Assembly: GCF_020510425.1 (NCBI RefSeq)
Contig: NZ_JAHBAH010000001.1
Location: forward strand, 2,647,001-2,711,000
DNA: 64,000 bases
From: Quatrionicoccus australiensis
Lineage (GTDB): Bacteria; Pseudomonadota; Gammaproteobacteria; Burkholderiales; Rhodocyclaceae
Direction: 5' to 3'
This document shows positions 16,989-23,451 of the stretch, piece after piece; position 1 is the stretch's first letter; each line of letters begins with the position of its first letter. The notes below the pieces were generated by a model. The model saw only the letters and a list, made by a program, of their open reading frames with translations, was not told the DNA's origin and did not search any database. A program made the position numbers and the translations under genes.

Positions 16989-17318
16989 CTATTGAGGGCG
17001 GCAATTGAAGCGCGCATGCACTCCTCCACCACTCTCTGCGTATCCGATGCTATTCGGCACGAGATCGTATCCATGTGCACATAGGCCACGTGCGCGAGCT
17101 TCACTTGCGAATACCTTCTCTAGCGCCCCCGGGACATCAATTGAGAACCGAGCCAAATGTGACTGGGTTGTGAAAAGCGAATACTGAGTGGACGGCGTAC
17201 CGTCTTTTAGTATGCGCCGGCTGATGGGATCTGTAGGCAGGACGTTCACTTGAGGACCCGAACATGCCGAGAGGACCAAAAAGGCAAGGCTGGCGTAGTA
17301 CATGCAGGCGCAACGCAT
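16989..17318 (-). CDS. Cassette B: predicted lipoprotein of unknown function
   Basis: 109 aa. The N-terminus MRCACMYYASLAFLVLSACSG ends in a lipobox (LSAC), so export and lipid attachment at Cys19 are likely. The mature part has no family I recognise; it contains two further Cys (GLCAHGYDL, ARFNCRPQ) that could form a disulfide. The ATG lies 3 bp after an R' core site GTTAGCC, and the stop lies 15 bp before attC-3. This is the standard layout of a mobile integron cassette carrying a single gene, and it supports both the start and the reality of this small gene. Expression would depend on an upstream promoter or the IS. Confidence 0.7.
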   Translation of the reverse strand: MRCACMYYASLAFLVLSACSGPQVNVLPTDPISRRILKDGTPSTQYSLFTTQSHLARFSIDVPGALEKVFASEARARGLCAHGYDLVPNSIGYAESGGGVHARFNCRPQ

Positions 17319-17321
17319 GAT

Positions 17322-17328
17322 GGCTAAC
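17322..17328 (-). other. attC-2, R' part (separated from the rest by the IS)
   Basis: Reads GTTAGCC on the minus strand, directly ahead of cassette B. Joined to 18806-18879 it completes an attC of about 81 bp (CTAAAAC-GTTAGCC), complementary in form to R'' GCCTAAC. The IS lies exactly at this junction. Confidence 0.7.
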
Positions 17329-17335
17329 GAATGAA

Positions 17336-17347
17336 AGGGACTTCCCC
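17336..17347 (+). repeat. Left sub-terminal inverted repeat of the IS
   Basis: AGGGACTTCCCC. It matches the right repeat (18791-18801, reverse complement AGGGCTTCCCC) except for one extra base. A 10-bp inverted copy, GGGGAAGTCC, lies directly before the transposase ATG (17426-17435) and supplies its ribosome-binding sequence. Adjacent AACGAATG (17326-17333) is also mirrored, at 17413-17420. Confidence 0.75.
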
Positions 17348-17435
17348 GTCCCGAACTAGCGGCGGAAGCCGCCGGCAGCAGTTGCTGCCATGATTAAGTT
17401 TCCAGACCAAATCATTCGTTCGAAAGGGGAAGTCC

Positions 17436-18461
17436 ATGAATATTGTCACCGTAGGCATCGATCTCGCCAAGAATGTATTCGCTTTGCATGGTATTGACCA
17501 GAGCGGCAAGGCGGTTTTCATCAAGCCCAAGGTGGTTCGCGGCCAATTGCTCGAAATGGTCGCCCTGTTGCCGCCGTGCCTGATCGGCATGGAAGCCTGC
17601 TCCGGCGCACACTACTGGGCAAGAGAGTTCAGCCGCTTCGGCCACACCGTCAAGCTGATGGCACCGAAGTTCGTGGCGCCGTACCGGATGAGCGGCAAGC
17701 GTGGCAAGAACGACGCCGCCGATGCCGCCGCCATCTGCGAAGCCGTCACCCGGCCGAACATGCGCTTCGTCCCGGTCAAGGATGTCGATCAACAAGCCAT
17801 CCTCTGCCTGCACCGCACCCGGCAAGGCTTCATTGAAGAACGCACGGCGCTCTATAACCGCCTGCGTGGCCTAATCAGCGAGTTCGGCATTGTTCTACCG
17901 CAGAAAGTCGAACGCCTGCGCCGGGAAATCGGTGCCCACCTTGAAGCACTCCCCGGCTGGGCCAACCGCTGCGTCGGCGATCTGCTCGTACACGCCGACC
18001 GCCTTAATGAACGCATCGACGAGTACGACAAAGCCATTGCCCAAGCTGCCAAACAAGACCAGCGCAGCCGGCGCCTGATGCAACTCCCTGGCATCGGCCC
18101 GACCACAGCCAGCGCCCTGGTTGCCAGCCTGGGTGGTGGTCATGATTTCAAGAACGGTCGGCAACTCGCCGCTTGGGCCGGACTCGTTCCCGGCCAATAC
18201 AGCAGTGGCGGCAAAGCCCGGCTGGGGCGGATCACTAAGGCCGGTGATGCCTACCTGCGCAGCCTGCTCGTCATGGGTGCCCGCGCCGTTCTCGCCGGCC
18301 TCGGAGAGAAGCAGGACCGGTTCAGTCGCTGGGCGAGAAGTCTGGTCGAACGACGGGGTTACTGGAAAGCGGCGGTCGCCATCGCCGCCAAGAACCTGCG
18401 ACTGGCCTGGGCGGTCATGCACTACGGAGATGATTTCCGACTCATCGACGAGACCGCGTGA
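17436..18461 (+). CDS. IS110-family transposase (IS1111 group, DEDD type)
   Basis: 341 aa recombinase that catalyses excision and insertion of the element. The N-terminal RuvC-like DEDD domain shows VGIDLAKNVF (Asp9), CLIGMEACSGAHYW (Glu) and KNDAADAAAICEA (Asp pair). A coiled middle follows, then the C-terminal Transposase_20 domain with LPGIGPTTASAL, GRQLAAWAGLVPGQYSSGGK (catalytic-Ser region) and GDAYLRSLLVMGARA. Full length and without stops, so it may be active. The start ATG is preceded by AAGGGGAAG. It reads opposite to the cassettes it interrupts. Confidence 0.95.
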   Translation: MNIVTVGIDLAKNVFALHGIDQSGKAVFIKPKVVRGQLLEMVALLPPCLIGMEACSGAHYWAREFSRFGHTVKLMAPKFVAPYRMSGKRGKNDAADAAAICEAVTRPNMRFVPVKDVDQQAILCLHRTRQGFIEERTALYNRLRGLISEFGIVLPQKVERLRREIGAHLEALPGWANRCVGDLLVHADRLNERIDEYDKAIAQAAKQDQRSRRLMQLPGIGPTTASALVASLGGGHDFKNGRQLAAWAGLVPGQYSSGGKARLGRITKAGDAYLRSLLVMGARAVLAGLGEKQDRFSRWARSLVERRGYWKAAVAIAAKNLRLAWAVMHYGDDFRLIDETA

Positions 18462-18790
18462 ACAGCAAAAAGCGTCTATAGGAAAAAAGAAAGGAATCAC
18501 CGGCTGGTCGCTGGCGGCCCAAGCCCAGCGAAGCACTGCAGCGTTGATGTGAAGCGGGTTGGACCCGCGCGGGGAGAGCCTGATTACCTCCAGGGGAGGC
18601 AAGTGACTCCCGGCTAACGAATGAGGCCCCCGCGCGCGTCTTTCATCAGGGTCCGGGCAAAAGCCCAAGATGACCGGTTGTAGTACCGCAGTCCTTCACC
18701 TTCTCGCACCGGCACGACAGTGAATCGATGAACAGCAGGAAAACGGGATCAGGAATGAAACGATAAAACTTCAGAACGCTTGCAAAGAAT
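18462..18790 (+). ncRNA. Candidate bridge/seeker RNA region in the IS 3' non-coding part
   Basis: 329 bp without a gene, between the transposase stop and the right sub-terminal repeat. It is rich in potential hairpins (GGCTGGTCGCTGGCGGCC, GCGGGTTGGACCCGC, CCTCCAGGGGAGG, GGGCAAAAGCCC). It holds 13 bases, GGCTAACGAATGA (18612-18624), identical to the left junction at 17322-17334. A nearby TTACCT (about 18590) matches the complement of the right flank AGGTAA, and TTGTAGTA (about 18677) matches the right IS end and junction. In IS1111 elements the guide RNA is known to come from the 3' non-coding region; exact RNA ends cannot be set here. Confidence 0.6.
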
Positions 18791-18802
18791 GGGGAAGCCC
18801 TT
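18791..18802 (+). repeat. Right sub-terminal inverted repeat of the IS
   Basis: GGGGAAGCCCTT, inverse of the left repeat with a one-base indel, followed by about 3 bases and then the attC-2 flank GTTTTAGG. Confidence 0.7.
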
Positions 18803-18805
18803 GTA

Positions 18806-18879
18806 GTTTTAGGTAAGGGGCGGCCCGCTTGCGGGACGTCCCAGCAGCCGAAGGCTGCGCCTTGACCGGAATGTTAGGC
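18806..18879 (-). other. attC-2: recombination site of cassette A, lacking its R' because of the IS
   Basis: On the minus strand: R'' GCCTAAC (18873-18879, overlapping the TAA stop of cassette A), L'' GGTCAAGGC, an imperfect palindrome (GCAGCC-TTC-GGCTGC; GTCCCGC-AA-GCGGGCC), and L' GCCCCTTACC. It ends CTAAAAC where attC-3 has CTAGCAC-GTT. The missing GTTAGCC is found at 17322-17328, on the far side of the IS. Confidence 0.75.
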
Positions 18880-19182
18880 AGCATGCGCGCTCCCGAACAC
18901 TTGCGAATACCAGTACGCATTTGGGTCAGCAAACCATGATGAATTTGCTTGGTTTGCGAACTGGGCGAGTTCACTCATGTTGCCCTGATAGCGTTGATAA
19001 AGGGCAAGAAACTCCCGAAGGCTCTGAACGGAGAGCTTCTTGGACCGAAGCTGAATATGTAACTCACGGCCATAGCCCTTAACCGAAACGACGCCAGAAA
19101 TAGACTGCAACCACGAGAAAAACGCCGCCTCGTCACCGGCGGAGAAGTAGCGCATAGGTGCCTGCCAGATGAGCGTGGCCAT
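18874..19182 (-). CDS. Cassette A: small protein of unknown function
   Basis: 102 aa, no family recognised. No signal peptide; predicted soluble, with YFSAGDEAAFFSWLQSISGV, then LHIQLRSKKLSVQSLREFLALY and an aromatic C-terminus (SSWFADPNAYWYSQVFG). The ATG at 19182 lies 5 bp after a perfect R' core GTTAGGC (19188-19194), and its stop overlaps the R'' of attC-2, exactly the layout of an integron cassette. An in-frame ATG at 19260 would run back through attC-1 and is rejected for that reason. Many cassette genes encode small orphan proteins, so the absence of relatives is not surprising. Confidence 0.7.
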   Translation of the reverse strand: MATLIWQAPMRYFSAGDEAAFFSWLQSISGVVSVKGYGRELHIQLRSKKLSVQSLREFLALYQRYQGNMSELAQFANQANSSWFADPNAYWYSQVFGSAHAA

Positions 19183-19187
19183 ACGAT

Positions 19188-19249
19188 GCCTAACAGTGTT
19201 TACACGGACGCTGGGGTCCGTATAACAATTGATATTGTTGACGTTGGGC
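19188..19249 (-). other. attC-1: attC-like site at the upstream boundary of cassette A
   Basis: 62 bp on the minus strand from R''-like GCCCAAC (19243-19249) to R' GTTAGGC (19188-19194). It has an inner inverted repeat TATACGGAC / GTCCGTGTA and a second small palindrome AACAAT-ATCA-ATTGTT. The internal sequence differs from attC-2 and attC-3, so it could be the attC of a lost upstream cassette or a decayed attI. No integrase gene follows. Between 19250 and 19590 I see no gene; a TTGTTATAC word found in attC-1 recurs near 19298-19306, possibly an older site. Confidence 0.6.
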
Positions 19250-19589
19250 TGGCTGCTCAAATCGCATTGTCGTCAGTGACTTAGAATTCCGGCCGTCAGT
19301 ATAACAAAGCAATATGCCGAACAACTACCGAAGGGCAATGTCTGCTTTGGGGATGGGTAGCCAAGTGTCCGCTTGTGGCCGAAAGCCGTCCGTGGCGCTT
19401 CATTGATCCTCCTACTGTTCAAACGCTGTCGCTATGTGGAACATCCGCATCTCGGCTTTTTGCGACTTGCATCACCGTCTGCTCCCGAAAAGTCCCTGAA
19501 TCCTGCCGTCAACCGCTGCAGCTGCGGCAATATGTCGCAGGGCCCGTCGTATTCGGCCCTATAAAATCCCGCCTTCTTTTATTCTAATT

Positions 19590-19623
19590 AAATCAGCGTG
19601 TTAGTGTTTTCTAATGCTGATTT
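19590..19623 (+). promoter_or_regulatory. Hairpin immediately before the TonB-receptor start
   Basis: AAATCAGC-GTG-TTAG-TGTTTT-CTAA-T-GCTGATTT, a nested stem-loop followed by TTTTT and then GGGGG, which would be the ribosome-binding sequence of the next gene. It has terminator form and sits in the presumed leader, so it could be an attenuator or the end of a short upstream transcript. Confidence 0.45.
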
Positions 19624-19635
19624 TTGGGGGCGGCG

Positions 19636-21654
19636 GTGTTCAGGATCAAATCTTCTGTTTGCATGGTGTTGCTGGCTTTGGGTTCGCTTGCCCAGGCGGT
19701 TGAAAGTGGCGAGGATTCCGCCGTGACGCTGGGTGAGGTGCGCGTCCAGAGTGCGGCGGGCGGCTTGCCGGCGCGCAGTGTGCTGAGTTCGGTCAATCTG
19801 CTCGGCAGCGACCAGATCGAGAACCAGAACATCAAGGCGCCGTGGCAGTTGTTCAACCTGATGCCGGGCGTGATGATGACCGAGTTCGGCATGGGCACGA
19901 CCTCGGGCAAGCTGTCCTTCCGCGCCTTCAACGGCGAGGGCGAGGTCAATGCCGTCAAGCTGCTGATCGACGGCATTCCGAGCAACAGCAACGACGGCAA
20001 CATGCCTTATCTCGACATGCTGGCGCCGCTCGACATCGAGTCCATCGAACTGGTCAAGGGCACCAACGATCCGCGCTATGGCCTGCACAACATCGCCGGC
20101 AACGCCAACCTGACGACGCGGATCGGCGGCAATTACACCCGGGCCCGTGTCGGCCTGGGCAGTTTTGCGACGCGCGACCTGCAACTGAGCAAGGGCATCG
20201 AGGAAAACGGCCTGGCCCAGAACTATTTCCTCGCCTACCAGGCGGGTGACGGCTGGCGCGACCATGCCTTCTCGGAGAAGTTTTCCGGTGCCGGCAAGTG
20301 GTTCTTCAGTCCGAACGAGGGGCGCAGCAACTTCGGCCTGATCGTGCGCGCCTACCAGCAGGTGGCGCAGGAGGCCGGTTACCTGAGCCCGGCCCAGCTG
20401 CGCGCCGACCGGCGCCAGTCGCCGGCGAGCAACGACACCGACGGCGGCGAGCGCGCGATGCAGCAGATCAGCCTGCATGCCGACCACCAGTTTTCGGACC
20501 GGGTGTACGGCAGTGCCAAGGCCTATCTGAACCACATCGACGACCGTCGCTGGCTCGATTACGGCCAGGGCACGACGCCGCAGGAGCGCGCCATCCAGGA
20601 AACCCACAAAGGCGTGATCGGCACGCTGACCTGGCGACCGGTGGTGAGTGGCCTCTACGATCTGGCCATCGAGAGCGGTGTCGATGCCGAGTGGCAGGAC
20701 AACAGGAGCCAGCGCTACACCATCAGCCAGCGCGTCCGCTCGGCGCAGACGCGAGACCAGCAGTTCGATCTCAATATTGCAGGGGCCTTCGTGCAAGCGG
20801 TGATCCGGTTGACCGAGAATCTCAAGATCGTGCCCGCCTACCGGGTTGATAGAGTCGATGGTTCTTACACCAACCTGCGGACCGGCGTGAATTACGCGAT
20901 CAATGATTTTGGTGTGATCAGTCAGCCCAAGCTCAGCGCCTTGTATACCTTGGCTCCGGGTTACAGCCTGTACGGCAATGTCGGACGCTCCTTTCAGATC
21001 GGTGGCGGTACTGGTGCATATCATGTCAATCCGCTGGTCGACCAGACGCCCTCGCTCAACGATGGCTGGGAGGCCGGTCTGAAATTCAAGCCGCTGGCCG
21101 GAGTCGAGGGGCGAGTCGCCCTGTGGCGCCAGGTCGCCTCGAACGAAATGCCGCGCGTACTCTATGGAGACGACAACGATGTCGAGGCGATTGGCAAGAC
21201 GCGTCGTCAGGGCATCGATCTCGAACTCTCGGCGCGCCTGGGCGATCGTACCCGTGTTTGGTCCTTCCTTTCCTTGCAGCAGTCGAAGATCCTGCAGGCC
21301 GGTGCCACCGAGCCGGAGGCACAGGGCAAGGAAATTGATCATGTACCGCCTTACCTGGTGTCGGCCGGGATCGAGCATCGCCTGCTGCCGGCCTTGCGCG
21401 TCTCGGCGACGGTTAATGCGCAAGGGTCTTATTATCTGAATCGCAAAAATTCGACTGATAAATTTGGCGCCTACACGCTGCTCAACCTGTCGGCCAATTA
21501 CCAGCTCAACCGCACGACCAGCCTCGACTTCCAGGTGCGCAACGTGGCCAATGAAAAGTACGAATATGCCTGGTACTCGAAAGATGTCGACAAAACCTTC
21601 CATTCGCCGGGCGAAGGGCGCAGCTTCTTTGCCGCCCTCAATCTTGCCTACTGA
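19636..21654 (+). CDS. TonB-dependent outer-membrane receptor
   Basis: 672 aa from the GTG at 19636. Gated outer-membrane channel driven by TonB; importer of a ferric siderophore or similar ligand. A signal peptide (FRIKSSVCMVLLALGSLAQA) is followed by the plug domain (VTLGEVRVQSA, NLMPGVMMTEFG, LLIDGIPSN, SIELVKGTNDPRYG), a 22-strand-type barrel and a C-terminal aromatic end (FFAALNLAY). The GTG has GGGGG six bases upstream and two basic residues in the N-region; a TTG at 19624 is the alternative. It is followed 9 bp later by a PepSY protein, a frequent pairing in iron uptake. No Fur box was identified with confidence. Confidence 0.9.
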   Translation: MFRIKSSVCMVLLALGSLAQAVESGEDSAVTLGEVRVQSAAGGLPARSVLSSVNLLGSDQIENQNIKAPWQLFNLMPGVMMTEFGMGTTSGKLSFRAFNGEGEVNAVKLLIDGIPSNSNDGNMPYLDMLAPLDIESIELVKGTNDPRYGLHNIAGNANLTTRIGGNYTRARVGLGSFATRDLQLSKGIEENGLAQNYFLAYQAGDGWRDHAFSEKFSGAGKWFFSPNEGRSNFGLIVRAYQQVAQEAGYLSPAQLRADRRQSPASNDTDGGERAMQQISLHADHQFSDRVYGSAKAYLNHIDDRRWLDYGQGTTPQERAIQETHKGVIGTLTWRPVVSGLYDLAIESGVDAEWQDNRSQRYTISQRVRSAQTRDQQFDLNIAGAFVQAVIRLTENLKIVPAYRVDRVDGSYTNLRTGVNYAINDFGVISQPKLSALYTLAPGYSLYGNVGRSFQIGGGTGAYHVNPLVDQTPSLNDGWEAGLKFKPLAGVEGRVALWRQVASNEMPRVLYGDDNDVEAIGKTRRQGIDLELSARLGDRTRVWSFLSLQQSKILQAGATEPEAQGKEIDHVPPYLVSAGIEHRLLPALRVSATVNAQGSYYLNRKNSTDKFGAYTLLNLSANYQLNRTTSLDFQVRNVANEKYEYAWYSKDVDKTFHSPGEGRSFFAALNLAY

Positions 21655-21663
21655 GGCCAGCGC

Positions 21664-22776
21664 ATGATGCGGCAGCGTCGGCGTCGTTTCTGGCTGGCGC
21701 TGCATCGCTGGCTCGGCCTGTCGGCAGGCCTGCTCTTCGTGTTGCTCGGGCTGACCGGCAGCGCCTTGTGCTTCTATCAGGAGATCGACCTCCTGCTCAA
21801 TCCGCTGCCACGCCCGATGGCGGCGGTGACGGCCGATTATCGCTGGCAGCCGGTGGCCGATGCGCTGCGGGCCAACTACCCGGACTATGCCGGGCCGTGG
21901 CGCATCGAGGTGCCGCTCGCCGCCGGGCGGCCCATCGTTGCCCGTTACTACCGGCCGCCGGAACGCGCCGGCCGCAGCTTCGCGCCGCGCCTGGTGGCGC
22001 TCGATCCGACGACGCTGGCCGTGGTCCAGGACCGCTACTGGGGTGATTTCGCGATGACCTGGCTGTTCGACCTGCATTACATGCTGCTCGCCGGTGCGAC
22101 CGGCCGGGTCGTGCTGGCCTGGTGCGGTGCCGTGCTGCTCGTGGTGCTGGGCATCGGCCTGTGGCTGTGGTGGCCGGCGCCGGGGCGCTGGCGCGAACGC
22201 ATGCGCCTGCAGCTACGCCCGGGCCGGGTGCGGGCGACCTATGACCTGCATGTGCTGAGCGGCGTGTATGGTCTGCCCTTGCTGCTCGTGCTGGTGGTGA
22301 CCGGGATTGTGCTCGAAGTGCCGGATACCGTGCAGCCGGCGGTCGCATTGCTCGGTCCATTGACCAGGGCGCCGGACGCCTTGCCAGTCGAGCCTGCGCC
22401 CCTGTCGCTCGACGCCGCGCTGGCCGTCGCTCGCAGCCGCTTTCCCGATAGTCAGCCGCGCTGGCTGGAGACGCCGGCACGGGATGGCGGGGTGACGCGG
22501 ATCAGGCTAGAGCGGCCGGGCGAGCCGGGCCGGCGCTTTCCGCAAAGCACGGTCTGGGTCGGGAGCGCTGCCAGCCCGCTGGCGGTGCGCGATATCGCGG
22601 CCGATTCGCCGGCCGACCGTTTCATGGCCTGGCAGCATCCGCTGCACAACGGCGAGGCCTTCGGCCTGCTCGGCCGGATTGCGGTCGCCGGGGCCGGCTT
22701 GCTGCCCTTGCTGCTTTTTGTCAGCGGCCTGCTGCGCTGGCGCCAGAAATGCGCAGCCCGTGCCGGCCGGGACTGA
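21664..22776 (+). CDS. PepSY-associated transmembrane protein (siderophore-iron reductase-like)
   Basis: 370 aa inner-membrane protein. The PepSY_TM pattern is clear: an N-terminal helix after LHRWLGLSAGLLFVLLGLTGS, a periplasmic domain, the paired helices after MTWLFDLHYMLLAG and TYDLHVLSGVYGLPLLLVLVVTG, and the last helix after FMAWQHPLHNGEAFG. The His residues at helix starts suggest haem binding, as in PiuB/FsrB-type reductases. In an operon with the TonB receptor, so the likely job is to reduce or release iron from the imported complex. The Cys-rich C-terminus of FsrB is absent. Confidence 0.88.
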   Translation: MMRQRRRRFWLALHRWLGLSAGLLFVLLGLTGSALCFYQEIDLLLNPLPRPMAAVTADYRWQPVADALRANYPDYAGPWRIEVPLAAGRPIVARYYRPPERAGRSFAPRLVALDPTTLAVVQDRYWGDFAMTWLFDLHYMLLAGATGRVVLAWCGAVLLVVLGIGLWLWWPAPGRWRERMRLQLRPGRVRATYDLHVLSGVYGLPLLLVLVVTGIVLEVPDTVQPAVALLGPLTRAPDALPVEPAPLSLDAALAVARSRFPDSQPRWLETPARDGGVTRIRLERPGEPGRRFPQSTVWVGSAASPLAVRDIAADSPADRFMAWQHPLHNGEAFGLLGRIAVAGAGLLPLLLFVSGLLRWRQKCAARAGRD

Positions 22777-22785
22777 AAATCCGCT

Positions 22786-23409
22786 TCAGCGCCGCTGCCA
22801 GACCTGCCAGCGTTCGCGTCCGGAAAAGACCGCAATCGAGTCGTCGACCGCTGCGTCTTCGAGCCGTGTGAAATTGGGCGTCAGCAGGGCGTCGAGTTCG
22901 TCCGGCAGGATGCCGAAGGGCGGGCCTTTCGGCTGCTCGCAGATGAAGAAGAAACCGGCGAGCAGGGCGCCGCTCGGCAGCAGTTCGGCGACGCGGCGGC
23001 CCCAGTCGGCCCACAGCTTGCGCGGCAGGGCGCAGAGGAAGGCGCGTTCGTAGATCAGCTCGAACGGTCGACTGCCGGAAAAAGTGAAAAAGTCGGCGCA
23101 GACGAGGTCGACCGCTGTGTCGCCGAGCACTTCGCGCGCCGTGGCGACCGCCGTCGGCGAGAAGTCGAGCGCCGTCACCGGCCAGCCGGCATGGGCCAGA
23201 TGCACCGCTTCCCAGGCGCTGCCACAGCCGGGAATCAGCGTGTTGAGCGGCGTCGACCGCTGGCCGACGAAAGCGGCGAGGGCGTTCGGCACCTTGCCGG
23301 CATCCCAGGGCATGACGCCCGTGCCGAAGCGCTTGCACCAGAAATCCGGGTGTTCCGGGCGTTGATGGTCGGCTTTGCTCTGTGCCGGGGAAGTCGGGCT
23401 GTCGCTCAT
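22786..23409 (-). CDS. Thiopurine S-methyltransferase-family SAM-dependent methyltransferase
   Basis: 207 aa. The TPMT-type features are [14 protein letters not shown] near the N-terminus, the SAM-binding segment [30 protein letters not shown], and [11 protein letters not shown]. Bacterial members act on thiopurines, tellurite/selenite or other soft nucleophiles; the substrate here is unknown. The ATG at 23409 (MSDSPTSPA) is chosen; upstream in-frame sequence to 23520 lies in the hemC coding region on the other strand. Divergent from hemC with 42 bp between, convergent with the PepSY gene (stop codons 9 bp apart). Confidence 0.83.
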   Translation of the reverse strand: MSDSPTSPAQSKADHQRPEHPDFWCKRFGTGVMPWDAGKVPNALAAFVGQRSTPLNTLIPGCGSAWEAVHLAHAGWPVTALDFSPTAVATAREVLGDTAVDLVCADFFTFSGSRPFELIYERAFLCALPRKLWADWGRRVAELLPSGALLAGFFFICEQPKGPPFGILPDELDALLTPNFTRLEDAAVDDSIAVFSGRERWQVWQRR

Positions 23410-23451
23410 GCTAAGATTGCCCTCTTTCCAACCCTTGCTGCGTGCCGTTTC

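Larger units (their letters stand above)
17329..18805 (+). mobile_element. IS110-family, IS1111-type insertion sequence inserted in an attC site
   Basis: About 1,477 bp, bounded by sub-terminal inverted repeats: AGGGACTTCCCC at 17336-17347 and its imperfect complement GGGGAAGCCCT at 18791-18801. Roughly 7 bp lie outside the left repeat and 3-4 outside the right, the spacing known for the IS1111 group. It carries one transposase gene, a short 5' and a long 3' non-coding region, and shows no target duplication. Removing it rejoins a well-formed attC. IS1111-attC elements that target cassette recombination sites are an established group; membership here is inferred from position and structure. 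Confidence 0.85.

Noticed and set aside
17322..18624. The 13-bp repeat GGCTAACGAATGA as a target-site duplication bounding a 1,290-bp IS
   Set aside because: The second copy lies 167 bp inside the right sub-terminal inverted repeat, and only the outer limit at 18805 rebuilds a proper attC. IS110-family elements make no such duplication; a guide-RNA match explains it better.
18625..18805. A separate gene-less cassette or a group IIC intron end
   Set aside because: It ends in the right sub-terminal repeat of the IS, has no core site of its own and no domain V-like sequence, so it belongs to the IS 3' region.
18874..19260. A longer version of cassette A starting at 19260
   Set aside because: The extra 26 codons cross the attC-1 site; the cassette boundary and the nearer ATG at 19182 give a consistent gene.
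19250..19590. An integrase gene or attI upstream of the cassettes
   Set aside because: No integrase reading frame is present on either strand; the only hint is a repeated TTGTTATAC word, too little to call a site.
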